DNA from: Lachnospiraceae bacterium
Lineage (GTDB): Bacteria > Bacillota > Clostridia > Lachnospirales > Lachnospiraceae
DNA: 46,118 bases
Reading direction: 5' to 3'
NCBI GenBank assembly: GCA_022796475.1
Contig: JAAWIS010000024.1
Location: 1-46,118, forward strand
In this document: positions 15,048-24,336 of the stretch, piece after piece
How positions within the stretch are numbered: position 1 is the stretch's first letter
Layout: each line of letters starts with the position of its first letter
Notes under the pieces: model-generated
Seen by the model: only the letters and a program-made list of their open reading frames with translations
What the model was told of the DNA's origin: nothing
Database searches by the model: none
Position numbers and translations under genes: made by a program

Positions 15048-16835
15048 TTATCTCTTACTAATTGCGCCAAACTTACATTTTTCCATACAAGCGCCGCACT
15101 TTACGCACTTCTCTGTATCAATAATGTGCGGTGACTTAACAGAGCCAATAATAGCGCCTGCCGGACAATTTCTGGCACACAACGTACATCCGCGGCATTT
15201 ATCACGGTCAATCACATAAGACAGAAGCGCCTTACATACGCCTGCCGGACATCTCTTTTCCTTAATGTGAGCCTCATACTCGTCCCGGAAATACCGGAGA
15301 GTGGAAAGCACCGGATTAGGCGCTGTCTGGCCAAGGCCGCAGAGGGAGTTATTTTTAATATAGTAGCAAAGCTCTTCCAGCTTATCCAGATCTTCCATAG
15401 TAGCCTGGCCCTTGGTAATCTTTGTTAAAATTTCCAGCATACGCCTGGTTCCTACACGGCATGGCGTACACTTGCCGCAGGATTCTTCTACCGTAAATTC
15501 CAGAAAGAACTTGGCAATGTCTACCATACAATCATCTTCGTCCATAACGATCAAACCGCCTGATCCCATCATAGAACCGATGGAAATCAAGTTATCATAG
15601 TCGATAGGGATGTCAAAATGCTCTGCCGGAATACATCCGCCGGAAGGTCCGCCTGTCTGAGCTGCCTTAAACTTCTTTCCATTGGGAATTCCGCCGCCGA
15701 TCTCTTCAATTACTTCCCTAAGGGTAGTTCCCATGGGGATCTCCACAAGTCCTGTATTATGGATCTTGCCGCCCAGGGCAAATACCTTGGTTCCCTTGGA
15801 TTTCTCCGTTCCCATAGATGCAAACCATTCCGGTCCATTCAGGATAATCTGAGGAATATTGGCATAGGTTTCCACGTTATTTAAGATGGTGGGCTTTCCA
15901 AACAGTCCTTTTTGTGCCGGGAACGGAGGACGCGGACGAGGCTCGCCTCTCTTGCCCTCAATGGAAGTCATAAGGGCAGTTTCCTCACCGCACACAAATG
16001 CGCCTGCACCTAAGCGCAAGTCAATGTCAAAGTCAAATCCCGTGCCGAAAATATCTTTTCCTAACAGGTTATATTCTCTGGCCTGATCAATGGCAATCCT
16101 TAAACGGTCAACAGCAATGGGGTACTCTGCACGAACATAAATATAGCCCTGGTTCGCTCCGATAGCATAACCTGCAATCGCCATAGCCTCCAGCACAACG
16201 TGGGGATCGCCTTCCAGTACGGAACGATCCATAAATGCACCGGGATCGCCTTCATCTGCATTACAGCATACATACTTCTGATCCGCATCGTTTTGCTTTG
16301 CCAGCTTCCACTTTAATCCGGTTGGGAAGCCGCCGCCTCCTCTTCCTCTCAGACCAGAATCCAAAAGAACCTGAATCACATCGTCTGGAGTCATCTCCGT
16401 TAATACCTTGCCAAGAGCCTCATAACCGCCGGTTCCTATGTACTCATCAATCACTTCCGGATTAATAACGCCACAGTTCCTTAAAGCTACACGGTGCTGC
16501 TTTTTATAGAAATCTGTGTCAATCAGTGCCTTTACCCCGGCGCTGGTTACGGTTTCATCATACAGAAGACGAGTTACCACACGTCCCTTTAACAAATGCT
16601 CAGAAACGATTTCCGGAATATCTTCAACCTTTACCATGGAATAAAAGCTGGCATCCGGATATACAATCATGATTGGTCCAAGGGCGCATAAGCCGTGACA
16701 TCCGGTCTGGATTACTGCTACCTCATCGGAAAGGCCCTGCCTTTCAATCTCATCCTTTAATCTTTCAATAATCTGTGGGCTGCCGGAGGAAGTACATCCG
16801 GTTCCGCCGCAGACCAGTACATGTGAACGATACAT
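15048..16835 (-). CDS. hndC: NuoF-like flavin subunit of bifurcating hydrogenase, HndC/HydB type
   Basis: 595 residues. N-terminal thioredoxin-like [2Fe-2S] domain (CGGTGC ... CHGLCALGP), then the NuoF FMN/NAD(P)H module with GRGGGGFPTGLKW near 165 and a GAGAFVCGEETAL segment near 275. An SLBB domain, a [4Fe-4S] site ESCGKCTPCR and two C-terminal ferredoxin motifs (CRGCTLCARNC, CVKCGACMEKC) follow. This subunit exchanges electrons with NAD(P)H and, in characterised complexes, is the site of flavin-based bifurcation with ferredoxin. It is encoded between hndB and hndD. Confidence 0.96.
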   Translation of the reverse strand: MYRSHVLVCGGTGCTSSGSPQIIERLKDEIERQGLSDEVAVIQTGCHGLCALGPIMIVYPDASFYSMVKVEDIPEIVSEHLLKGRVVTRLLYDETVTSAGVKALIDTDFYKKQHRVALRNCGVINPEVIDEYIGTGGYEALGKVLTEMTPDDVIQVLLDSGLRGRGGGGFPTGLKWKLAKQNDADQKYVCCNADEGDPGAFMDRSVLEGDPHVVLEAMAIAGYAIGANQGYIYVRAEYPIAVDRLRIAIDQAREYNLLGKDIFGTGFDFDIDLRLGAGAFVCGEETALMTSIEGKRGEPRPRPPFPAQKGLFGKPTILNNVETYANIPQIILNGPEWFASMGTEKSKGTKVFALGGKIHNTGLVEIPMGTTLREVIEEIGGGIPNGKKFKAAQTGGPSGGCIPAEHFDIPIDYDNLISIGSMMGSGGLIVMDEDDCMVDIAKFFLEFTVEESCGKCTPCRVGTRRMLEILTKITKGQATMEDLDKLEELCYYIKNNSLCGLGQTAPNPVLSTLRYFRDEYEAHIKEKRCPAGVCKALLSYVIDRDKCRGCTLCARNCPAGAIIGSVKSPHIIDTEKCVKCGACMEKCKFGAISKR

Positions 16836-16850
16836 ATTCCGTCTTCCTCC

Positions 16851-17228
16851 TTATTTAATATCTGCAGCGCCAAGGGTATACTCATCAACCACATGGCCGC
16901 CTGCCAAATGGCGGTTTACTACTTCAACTGCCTTTTCCGGGTTCATGTGGATATACGTTACCTTAGGCTCTCCGGGAACCATAACCTCTACAATTGGTTC
17001 ATACTGGCATAAGCCGATGCATCCTGTCTGGGTTACTGCTATCTTATCGGTCAGACCCCTTTCCTGCACTTCCTGGGAAATCTTGGTCAGAACCGGCCTT
17101 GCGCCAGCCGCGATCCCGCAGGTTGCCATGCCCACAACTACTCTGGTGTGGTTATGATCCTCTGCCCGAAGGCCTACCTGGTTCTGCATCTTTTCCCGAA
17201 TTGCCTTTAATTCAGCAAGCGTTTTCAT
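16851..17228 (-). CDS. hndB: Thioredoxin-like [2Fe-2S] subunit, HndB type
   Basis: 125 residues from the ATG at 17228 (GGAGG nine bases upstream; an upstream in-frame start at 17330 lacks a site). Thioredoxin-fold ferredoxin with VVGMATCGIAAGA and QTGCIGLCQYEP, giving the four-Cys pattern expected for one [2Fe-2S] cluster. Similar domain to the N-terminus of HndC. Small electron-transfer subunit of the Hnd/Hyd complex. Confidence 0.92.
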   Translation of the reverse strand: MKTLAELKAIREKMQNQVGLRAEDHNHTRVVVGMATCGIAAGARPVLTKISQEVQERGLTDKIAVTQTGCIGLCQYEPIVEVMVPGEPKVTYIHMNPEKAVEVVNRHLAGGHVVDEYTLGAADIK

Positions 17229-17345
17229 GTTTTCCTCCAATCCGTGCACATTTCGCTGCACATACAGATACAAGTGAACATTCTTTTCACCTGTTTCCTT
17301 CCCTCTGCAGGTGCTTTGCAAGACAAGCAAAATTTGCTGTGTGCC

Positions 17346-17903
17346 TTAAATCACCGCATCTTGATCTACTTCGCTTTTATTTTCTGTCAAATATTCCATA
17401 ATATATTGAGAAACTTCAGGCTCCGAAAAAGGAACTCCTCCCAATATTTCTTTAAACTCCTTGGTATCCAATTGAAACTGCCGTTCATCCACCTGGTACG
17501 TATACACAAAATCTGTTTCCGGATGATACACGATTAAAGTATGTATGGTACTGGTAATATCACCCAGGGGCATCCGGTCAATGTGTGACAGACCAAACAC
17601 TGCCGTTACCCGGGTTCCTTCCCCCACCTTGGAATCAATGGTAAAGCTTCCTCCTGTGCTTTCGGCGGCATACTTATAAAAAGGAATGCCAAGGCCTACC
17701 TTCCTGGTGGTCCTGGTTGTAAAAAACGGATCGGTTACCTGATTTACCTGTTCCGGCGTCATGCCGCAGCCGTCGTCCTCAATCCGGACAGTTAAGGTAT
17801 CCTGGCTGTGATCGGCCCGAATCAGGATGGACACCAGCTTTGCCCCTGCCCTGGTGGAATTTTCCGTCACATCTAATATATTCAGGGAAATCTCCGGCAT
17901 CAT
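17346..17903 (-). CDS. GHKL ATPase (histidine-kinase-like, no phosphotransfer domain)
   Basis: 185 residues. ATP-binding GHKL fold with N-box LDVTENS, G1 box DDGCGM and G2 box GLGIPF. There is no dimerisation/His-phosphotransfer domain before it. A C-terminal extension of about 75 residues follows. It starts 3 bases after the hndA stop, so it is translationally linked. Similar ATPases sit inside hydrogenase operons of other Firmicutes (for example HydE of the hydCEDBA cluster of Acetobacterium). A regulatory or assembly role is inferred; its action is not known. Confidence 0.85.
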   Translation of the reverse strand: MMPEISLNILDVTENSTRAGAKLVSILIRADHSQDTLTVRIEDDGCGMTPEQVNQVTDPFFTTRTTRKVGLGIPFYKYAAESTGGSFTIDSKVGEGTRVTAVFGLSHIDRMPLGDITSTIHTLIVYHPETDFVYTYQVDERQFQLDTKEFKEILGGVPFSEPEVSQYIMEYLTENKSEVDQDAVI

Positions 17904-17906
17904 AGG

Positions 17907-18401
17907 CTAATTATACTTCGCCAAGATTCCGGGAATGTCATCAACTACCAGCCTGCCATACACCTCACCATTAATCATCATAACAGGTGCAAGACCACAT
18001 GCACCTACGCACCGGCAGGAATCTAAGGAGAATTTTCCGTCCGGAGTACATTCTCCATTTGTGATACCCAGAAGTTCTTCCAGCTTTGAGAAAATATTGC
18101 CAGAACCCTTTACATAACACGCTGTTCCCAGACAGACGGAAATCTTATATTTGCCCTTGGGCTGCAGTGCAAACTGGGAATAAAAGGTAGCCACCCCATA
18201 AATCTTCTCCAGGGGGATCCCCGTTTCGTCTGAAATCATTGTCTGAACCTCAATCGGAAGATATCCATAGATATCCTGAGCCTTCTGCATAATTGGCATC
18301 AGGGCGCCCTGGGTATCTTTGAGCTCTAAGATTACTTTTTTCAAAGCCTCTTCCTGCTCCTTGGTCCCGGAAAATGGGACTGTCTGTTTTTTGCAAGCCA
18401 T
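17907..18401 (-). CDS. hndA: NuoE-like [2Fe-2S] subunit, HndA/HydC type
   Basis: 164 residues, ATG at 18401 after GGAGG. NuoE family: an N-terminal helical bundle (GALMPIMQKAQDIYGYLP) and a thioredoxin-like [2Fe-2S] domain with CLGTACYVKG and SCRCVGACGLAP (C-x4-C, C-x3-C). First gene of the leftward operon hndA - ATPase - hndB - hndC - hndD. The promoter lies about 220 bases upstream, leaving a long structured leader. Confidence 0.95.
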   Translation of the reverse strand: MACKKQTVPFSGTKEQEEALKKVILELKDTQGALMPIMQKAQDIYGYLPIEVQTMISDETGIPLEKIYGVATFYSQFALQPKGKYKISVCLGTACYVKGSGNIFSKLEELLGITNGECTPDGKFSLDSCRCVGACGLAPVMMINGEVYGRLVVDDIPGILAKYN

Positions 18402-18490
18402 ATGTTACCTCCTCATTTACTACCCGCCTGCTTTAGCGGTACCTTTCCCCATGTGTTCCATATTATCTGTACCACAATTGGGAATTCAGG

Positions 18491-18561
18491 CTAGTGTGCT
18501 GCCTGTTTGATAAAAATTATTCAGCAAAGTTCCACTAGATATCATACAGACAGTACACTAG
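18491..18561 (-). promoter_or_regulatory. Long stem-loop in hnd leader
   Basis: Arms 18491-18512 and 18540-18561 are inverted repeats (19/22 identical, 27-base loop). In the minus-strand RNA one mismatch becomes a G-U pair, giving 20 of 22 paired. It lies 90-160 bases upstream of the hndA ATG and is not followed by a U-run. It could be a leader regulatory hairpin or a wide operator. Confidence 0.6.
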
Positions 18562-18630
18562 ATGCATTTGTGCATTGTGCAATGTGACTATAGTTTACCA
18601 TGCATCGCCAAAAAAGTCCACATAAATTAA

Positions 18631-18659
18631 ATTATCAAGGAAAAAGACAAGAATGTCAA
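18631..18659 (-). promoter_or_regulatory. Promoter of the hnd hydrogenase operon
   Basis: On the minus strand TTGACA (18659-18654), 17-base spacer, GATAAT (18636-18631). Predicted start near 18624, giving a leader of about 220 bases. Confidence 0.75.
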
Positions 18660-18833
18660 CTGTAGATCATTTCCAGAAATTTGAATCGCTGCAACCTGCT
18701 GCTTATTAAAAAGTATGGTTCCTCCCGCCGTAAAATGCGGCTGAAATACGCCTTCCTCTAAAATCATACCTGCGACTTTACCTGCTGGCAATTTTCTTCT
18801 CTCAAGGGTGTCTGAAAATGATCTTTTTCCCTT

Positions 18834-18851
18834 TTGTTAAAAAACTAACAG
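18834..18851. promoter_or_regulatory. Candidate Rex operator
   Basis: TTGTTAAAAAACTAACAG matches the clostridial Rex consensus TTGTTAANNNNTTAACAA at 12 of 14 specified positions. It lies about 80 bases before the DRTGG gene start, in a region where redox control would make sense. Confidence 0.4.
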
Positions 18852-18932
18852 CAGAATATTAGTTGATTATTTCTAATTCTGATGGTATCTTTATTATAAG
18901 TCTATGCAAAAAGAATAAAGGAGAGGAGAACT

Positions 18933-19280
18933 ATGACAGTTAAGGATGTGAAAAATACATTAAAGGCCAGAGTCTTAACGGGAGAGGATCTTTTAGATCA
19001 GGAGGTTCGCTCTGCCTGCGGTTCCGATATGATGAGTGATGTGCTTGCCTTTTCGAAAGATCATTCTGTACTTCTCACCGGACTTTGCAATCCTCAGGTA
19101 ATCCGTACCGCTGAAATGTTAGATATTGTCTGTCTGATTTTTGTCCGCGGAAAAAAGCCGGATGACTCCATTATCCAGATGGCTAAAGACCGGGATCTGG
19201 TAGTTCTTGCCACCGGACACCGGATGTTTTCCGCCTGTGGTATGCTTTATGAAGCCGGACTGAGGGGAGGTGCTATTTGA
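18933..19280 (+). CDS. DRTGG-domain protein (first of two)
   Basis: 115 residues, ATG after GGAGAGGAG. A small α/β domain of the DRTGG family, as seen in proteins linked to sensory [FeFe] hydrogenases (LTGLCNPQVIRTAEMLDIVCLIFVRGKKPDDSII). No catalytic residues stand out; such domains probably bind a ligand or a partner. First gene of a tightly overlapping rightward operon, divergent from hnd. The stop overlaps the next ATG (TGATG). Confidence 0.85.
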   Translation: MTVKDVKNTLKARVLTGEDLLDQEVRSACGSDMMSDVLAFSKDHSVLLTGLCNPQVIRTAEMLDIVCLIFVRGKKPDDSIIQMAKDRDLVVLATGHRMFSACGMLYEAGLRGGAI

Positions 19281-19702
19281 TGGAAGAAGCCATCCGCCTG
19301 ACCTATGAGATTTCTCCGGATGATTTTACCCGCGCCGGAGAAGCCAGCAGTGATGTAAAGAAAAAACTGAAACAAATGGGAGTTGGCCCGGAAGCGGTCC
19401 GTAAAGTGGCAATTGCAATGTACGAAGGAGAAATCAACATGGTGATCCATGCAAAAGGCGGTGAAATCCGGGTGGATATTACTCCTGAAAAAATCCTTAT
19501 GGTATTAGATGACACAGGCCCCGGCATCCCCAATGTGGAGCAGGCTATGCAGGCCGGCTTTTCTACTGCTCCAGACGAAGTCCGTTCTTTAGGTTTCGGA
19601 GCTGGTATGGGGCTGCCTAATATGAAAAAATACACCGATTCCATGGAAATCGATACCCGAATCGGCGTAGGGACGAAAATTACAATGGTGGTGAATATTT
19701 AA
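19280..19702 (+). CDS. RsbW/anti-sigma-like GHKL ATPase
   Basis: 140 residues from the ATG at 19280 (a TTG at 19277 is also in frame). GHKL fold with N-box region RKVAIAMYEGEINMVIHA, G1 DDTGPGIPN and a Gly-rich lid GFGAGMGLPNMKKY. This resembles SpoIIAB/RsbW serine kinases more than sensor kinases. It overlaps the genes on both sides (TGATG, TAATG), so it is surely made together with the hydrogenase-like sensor. A partner-switching output for the sensor is inferred. Confidence 0.87.
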   Translation: MEEAIRLTYEISPDDFTRAGEASSDVKKKLKQMGVGPEAVRKVAIAMYEGEINMVIHAKGGEIRVDITPEKILMVLDDTGPGIPNVEQAMQAGFSTAPDEVRSLGFGAGMGLPNMKKYTDSMEIDTRIGVGTKITMVVNI

Positions 19703-21099
19703 TGGATAAATTTTATCATTCTGTCCGTCTGGACCCCAATTTGTGCAAAGGCTGCATCAACTGCATTAAACGCTGTCCCACAGAAGCAATCCGGGTGCGG
19801 AACAAAAAGGCGCTGATTAACAGCAAATTCTGCATTGACTGCGGAGAGTGCATCCGGGTTTGCCCTCATCATGCCAAATATGCAATTTATGATAAGCCGG
19901 AAGAGATGCGGCAGTATGAGTACACCGTTGCCCTGCCGCCTCCCAGTCTTTACAGCCAGTTTAATAATTTAGATGATGTAAATATTGTATTAAATGCCCT
20001 GCTTCTTATGGGCTTTGACGATGTGTTTGAAGTCAGTGCAGCCGCTGAACTGGTATCGGAATCCACCAGGGCTTATCTGGCAGAGCACAAGGATCAGCTT
20101 CCTATTATCAGTACGGCCTGTCCTTCCGTGGTCCGTCTGATTCGGGTTCGTTTCCCTAACCTGATCCCTCATATGCTGCCTTTAAACCCTCCAATTGAAA
20201 TAGCTGCCATGCTGGCAGCCGGGAAAGCCATGAAAAAAACAGGGCTTCCAAGAGAAAAGATTGGCATTTTCTTTATCTCACCGTGCCCTTCTAAAGTTAC
20301 ATATGTGAAAGCGCCTTTAGGAAATGAAACCAGCCAGGTAAACGGTGTCCTGGCAATTAAAGATCTTTACCCTCAGCTTCTCTCCAGAATGAATGCGGTA
20401 GGAACGGATTATCCCGATATCGCAACCTCCGGGAAAATCGGAATCAGTTGGGGGCGAAGCGGCGGTGAATCCAGCGGCCTGTTGTCTGAAAACTACCTGG
20501 CAGCTGACGGGATTGAAAATGTGATCCGGGTTTTGGAGGATTTGGAAGATCAGAAATTTACCAATCTGGAATTTATTGAACTGAATGCCTGCAACGGCGG
20601 CTGCGTAGGCGGCGTGCTGACTGTAGAAAATCCATACATCGCCGAAACCAAGTTAAAGCGCCTTCGCCGCTATATGCCCGTAGCCCGCACCCACATGTCC
20701 CATGATGCGGAAGAAGTGATTCCATGGACCACAGGCGTTCAGTATGAGCCTGTTTTCCGTTTGGGAAATAATATGATGGAAAGCTTTTCCCGCCTAAACC
20801 AGGTGGAACGGCTCTGTAAAAAACTTCCAGGCCTAGACTGCGGTTCCTGCGGCGCCCCGACCTGCAAGGCCCTGGCAGAGGATATTGTACGAGGCGATGC
20901 CAAGGAAACCGACTGTGTATATTACTTAAGGGAAAACCTTCATAATCTTTCCGAAGAAGTTTCCACATTGGCAGAAGATTTGGCAGAAGGAGATAAAGGC
21001 GGAAAAGAAACTCTGCAGATTTTAAAAGAATATATTCAACGTATTTCCGATCAGATGAGCCATTTAGATCGGCATGAAGAGGAGGAGGATTCAAAATGA
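19702..21099 (+). CDS. Sensory-type [FeFe] hydrogenase-like protein with C-terminal Fe-S domain
   Basis: 465 residues. Two N-terminal ferredoxin motifs (CKGCINCIKRC, CIDCGECIRVC), then a hydrogenase large-subunit domain with degenerate H-cluster motifs: STACPSVV at about 136-143, SPCPSKV near 193, and ELNACNGGCVGG near 293. The four H-cluster Cys remain, but the Cys normally preceding the first (proton transfer) is Ala, as I recall for HydS-type sensory hydrogenases. The C-terminal part carries CGSCGAPTCKAL plus a later Cys, a [4Fe-4S] domain, then a coiled tail. It lacks the Nuo-like partners of catalytic enzymes. Probably senses H2 or redox state and signals through neighbouring GHKL, DRTGG and PHP proteins. 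Confidence 0.88.
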   Translation: MDKFYHSVRLDPNLCKGCINCIKRCPTEAIRVRNKKALINSKFCIDCGECIRVCPHHAKYAIYDKPEEMRQYEYTVALPPPSLYSQFNNLDDVNIVLNALLLMGFDDVFEVSAAAELVSESTRAYLAEHKDQLPIISTACPSVVRLIRVRFPNLIPHMLPLNPPIEIAAMLAAGKAMKKTGLPREKIGIFFISPCPSKVTYVKAPLGNETSQVNGVLAIKDLYPQLLSRMNAVGTDYPDIATSGKIGISWGRSGGESSGLLSENYLAADGIENVIRVLEDLEDQKFTNLEFIELNACNGGCVGGVLTVENPYIAETKLKRLRRYMPVARTHMSHDAEEVIPWTTGVQYEPVFRLGNNMMESFSRLNQVERLCKKLPGLDCGSCGAPTCKALAEDIVRGDAKETDCVYYLRENLHNLSEEVSTLAEDLAEGDKGGKETLQILKEYIQRISDQMSHLDRHEEEEDSK

Positions 21100-21446
21100 C
21101 AGTTCAGGAATTGTGGGACAGCGGATTATTAAAACAGGTAAATGAAGGCGACGACATGGATCGGGAAATTACCAAGCTTTTCTGCTGTGATTTATTAAGC
21201 ATCGCCATGAGCAAGGCTCCGTCAGGCTGTGCCTGGGTAACCGTTATGGGAAATATGAATACCCTGGCAGTGGCATCCTTAGCGGATGCTGCCTGTGTGA
21301 TTATGGCAGAAGATGCTCACCTGGATCCGACGGCTTTGAATAAAGCCAAAATGCAGGGAATTACTGTAATGGAAACAGCCCTTCCTATTTTTGATGCAGC
21401 ACTTCTCATCCATAAACGGCTGTCACCTTCGGAGAGCCTGTTATGA
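21096..21446 (+). CDS. DRTGG-domain protein (second of two)
   Basis: 116 residues; ATG overlaps the preceding stop (ATGA). It has the same layout as the protein at 18933: a polar N-terminal helix, then CAWVTVMGNMNTLAVASLAD and a C-terminal α/β half. The two DRTGG proteins flank the ATPase and sensory hydrogenase and may form a complex with it. No enzymatic motif seen. Confidence 0.82.
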   Translation: MTVQELWDSGLLKQVNEGDDMDREITKLFCCDLLSIAMSKAPSGCAWVTVMGNMNTLAVASLADAACVIMAEDAHLDPTALNKAKMQGITVMETALPIFDAALLIHKRLSPSESLL

Positions 21447-22168
21447 TCAGTCTTACTTATGATCTGCACCTCCATTCCTGCTTATCCCCCTGCGGAGATG
21501 AAGATATGACACCGGCCAATATTGCAGGAATGGCGGCTCTTTTAGGGCTGGATGTAATCGCTGTGACGGATCACAATTCCTGCAAAAACTGCCCGGCTGT
21601 TATGGCAGCGGCTGCAGAATACGGGATTTTAGCCATCCCTGGCATGGAACTCAATACTGCTGAGGAAGTTCATGCTGTCTGCCTGTTTCCGGACTTAGAT
21701 TCTGCCCTGGAATTTGACAGCTATGTTTACAGCCAGCTTCTGCCCTTTCCTAATAAGGAAGAAATATTTGGCCGGCAGCTTATTTATGATCAAAAAGATC
21801 ATATCACCGGCACTGTACCAAACCTGCTGATTAACGCAACCAGCATATCCTTTGACAGCCTTTGGGAGCTGGTGTGTTCTTACAATGGAGTCATGTTCCC
21901 GGCTCATGTAGATAAGCAGGCAAACAGCCTGATTGCAAATTTAGGTTTTATTCCCCCAGACAGTCAGTTTACTGCTGTGGAAGTAAACGATCTGCGAAAA
22001 CTCCATCGGCTGAAAAAAGAACACCCTTATCTGGAACAGTGCCGGATTATCAGCAATTCCGATGCCCATTACCTGGAACATATTCATGAAGCAAATTTAA
22101 CGCTTCCAGTAAAAGAAAAAAGTATCCAAGGTGTATTGGAAACGCTGAAAGGCAAATGCGGCGGCTGA
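21443..22168 (+). CDS. PHP-domain phosphoesterase
   Basis: 241 residues; ATG overlaps the preceding stop. PHP metal-binding motifs: DLHLHSCLSPCG at the N-terminus, TDHNS near 42, the Glu/His region MELNTAEEVHAV near 69, and NSDAHYLEHI near 206. PHP proteins hydrolyse phosphoesters such as nucleotides or sugar phosphates. Their repeated presence with sensory hydrogenases suggests a signalling nucleotide as substrate; this is inference. Last gene of the overlapping sensory operon. Confidence 0.9.
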   Translation: MISLTYDLHLHSCLSPCGDEDMTPANIAGMAALLGLDVIAVTDHNSCKNCPAVMAAAAEYGILAIPGMELNTAEEVHAVCLFPDLDSALEFDSYVYSQLLPFPNKEEIFGRQLIYDQKDHITGTVPNLLINATSISFDSLWELVCSYNGVMFPAHVDKQANSLIANLGFIPPDSQFTAVEVNDLRKLHRLKKEHPYLEQCRIISNSDAHYLEHIHEANLTLPVKEKSIQGVLETLKGKCGG

Positions 22169-22243
22169 CGCACTTATTGCAAAAGGTTTCCTTTTCATTC
22201 AGCCAAATAAAATTTGACAGAAAAACACAGGGAGATATGGGAA

Positions 22244-24229
22244 ATGAAAAGTATTCGGACTAAAATTACCATGTGCCTTATATTCACCGTACTGGCAGCC
22301 TTGTTTGCAGTAGGCGGGACCAGCATTGTTCTGAATTACAGAAGCACAATTCATACGGTAGAGCAAATGATGAGTGAAAGTGCAGTTCTGGCTGCTGAAC
22401 GTGTTGAACAGGAACTGGCTGCTTATAAAAACGTAGCCATGGATACTGGCTGCATCCCCCAGCTATCCAATCCGTCTGCCTCTGTAGAAGAAAAGCAATC
22501 CATTATAAACGAACGCGTTGCTATGCACAACTTCAAACGCGGCAATGTAATTGGAACAGACGGAATCAGCATTTTTGATGGAAAAGATTATTCCGATCGG
22601 GAATACGTAAAGCAAGCTATGGAAGGCAAACTTTATGTGTCGGAACCCTTGATCAGCAAAATCACTGGTGAATTATCTATCATGGTAGCCGCCCCTCTTT
22701 ATTCGGATGGGATTCACGGCTCCTCTATTGAAGGGGTTGTATACTTTGTCCCTCAGGAAACATTTTTAAATGATATTGTAACTTCTATCAGGGTCAGTGA
22801 AAACAGCAGAGCCTATATGATCAATAAATCCGGAGATACCATAGCCGATGTTACTCTGGATACCATAACGGTACAAAATATTGAAGCGGAAGCCCAAAGT
22901 GATTCTTCTTTAAAGGAACTGGCTAAAATCCATGAAGCCATGCGCCGAGGTGAAAACAGCTTCGGAAGCTATCGGCAGTCCGGCACTTCCATGTTTGCCG
23001 CTTATGCACCTGTAAATGGCACAGACGGCTGGAGCGTTGCAGTTACTGCTCCACAGGCAGACTACTTATCCAGTACTTATTCCACCATTACTATCAATAT
23101 AACCGTAATCATTGCCGCTATCCTGATTTCCATTGCAGTTGCTTTGAAACTGGCAGGGCACATCAGCACACCTATGAACGCCTGTGCAGGACGAATGAAG
23201 CTTCTGGTGGAAGGCGATTTAAATTCTCCAGTCCCGCAAAACAGCAGCAAAGACGAAACCGGCAGGCTGGCCCAGTCCACCAATGAGCTGGTAGACGGTT
23301 TAAGTACTATTATCAATGATATTAGTTATCTGCTTAACGAGATGTCCAATCAAAACCTTGATATCCAGTCCCGCCACAGGGAAGCGTATGTGGGAGGTTT
23401 CCAAAATATCCTGCTGTCCATGCGCAATATGAAGGTGAAGCTGAGCGATATCTTAAGCCAGATCAACCATTCAGCAGAACAAGTGTCGGCTGCCAGCGGC
23501 CATGTATCGGATAACGCCCAGTCCCTGAGTCAGGGCGCCCTGGAACAGGCCAGCTCCATAGAAGCGCTGGCAACACAAATTCGGGATATCTCGGAGCAGA
23601 TCAAAGGCACTGCTGATGGGGCACTGGATGTACGAAAACAGACCCACCACGCCGGCGAGGAAGTTTCTGCATGCAACCAGCAGATGCAGGAACTGATGAA
23701 TGCTATGGAAAAGATACAGAACAGTTCCTTAGAAATTGGAAAGATTATCAAAACAATCGAAGATATTGCATTCCAGACCAATATACTGGCCTTAAACGCC
23801 GCAGTAGAAGCAGCACGGGCCGGAAGTGCCGGCAAAGGATTTGCAGTTGTGGCTGACGAAGTCCGTGATCTTGCCAACAAGTCTGCCGAAGCCTCAAAGA
23901 GCACCTCTATTCTCATTGAGCATTCTTCAGAAGCTGTAAATACAGGCACCAGGATAGCCAAAGATACGGCAGATACTTTGCTGAAAGTGGTAAACAGTAT
24001 GGAATCTGTGGTAAGTTCCATTGATCATATTGCCTCCGTATCCAACCAGCAGTCAAATGCAGTTATGCAGGTTACAGAAGGAATCAATCAGATATCAAGC
24101 GTAGTACAAAGCAATAGTGCTACAGCAGAGGAAAGTGCAGCCGCCAGCCAAGAGCTGTCTGCCGAAGCTGCCGGATTGAAACGGCTGGTAAACCAATTTA
24201 CCCTTGCCAGCAGCTCCTCTTATTCGTAA
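22244..24229 (+). CDS. Methyl-accepting chemotaxis protein
   Basis: 661 residues from the ATG at 22244; an in-frame TTG at 22214 is possible. Membrane helix at about 7-28, a dCache-type extracellular sensor (about 35-275, with [22 protein letters not shown] split around residue 110), a second helix at about 281-305, HAMP, then a long signalling coiled coil. The hairpin tip ([19 protein letters not shown]) lies near 510-530. Cache receptors usually bind amino acids or other small ligands. It begins 75 bases after the PHP gene on the same strand, so read-through is possible. Confidence 0.94.
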   Translation: MKSIRTKITMCLIFTVLAALFAVGGTSIVLNYRSTIHTVEQMMSESAVLAAERVEQELAAYKNVAMDTGCIPQLSNPSASVEEKQSIINERVAMHNFKRGNVIGTDGISIFDGKDYSDREYVKQAMEGKLYVSEPLISKITGELSIMVAAPLYSDGIHGSSIEGVVYFVPQETFLNDIVTSIRVSENSRAYMINKSGDTIADVTLDTITVQNIEAEAQSDSSLKELAKIHEAMRRGENSFGSYRQSGTSMFAAYAPVNGTDGWSVAVTAPQADYLSSTYSTITINITVIIAAILISIAVALKLAGHISTPMNACAGRMKLLVEGDLNSPVPQNSSKDETGRLAQSTNELVDGLSTIINDISYLLNEMSNQNLDIQSRHREAYVGGFQNILLSMRNMKVKLSDILSQINHSAEQVSAASGHVSDNAQSLSQGALEQASSIEALATQIRDISEQIKGTADGALDVRKQTHHAGEEVSACNQQMQELMNAMEKIQNSSLEIGKIIKTIEDIAFQTNILALNAAVEAARAGSAGKGFAVVADEVRDLANKSAEASKSTSILIEHSSEAVNTGTRIAKDTADTLLKVVNSMESVVSSIDHIASVSNQQSNAVMQVTEGINQISSVVQSNSATAEESAAASQELSAEAAGLKRLVNQFTLASSSSYS

Positions 24230-24246
24230 TTACAGTAATGCTATAT

Positions 24247-24294
24247 TCAAAAGGCCGAAAATCTGACGCCAGCTTGCCTGCAGGAGGATTTTTT
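24247..24294 (+). repeat. Dispersed repeat fragment, may act as terminator
   Basis: About 46 bases roughly 85% identical to 34434-34480 (TCAAAAGGCC...GAGGATTTTT). It forms a weak AAATC/GATTT hairpin and ends in T6, so it could terminate the chemoreceptor transcript. Confidence 0.5.
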
Positions 24295-24336
24295 ACCTAA
24301 AAATCATTACAATGAAGTAAACCGGAAACCGTTTCT

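Larger units (their letters stand above)
18402..18932. other. Divergent control region between the two hydrogenase operons
   Basis: 531 bases. It holds the hnd promoter, a roughly 220-base hnd leader with a 22-bp inverted repeat, and a Rex-like dyad upstream of the sensory operon. The stretch 18660-18830 shows nothing I recognise. No ORF of note. Confidence 0.7.
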
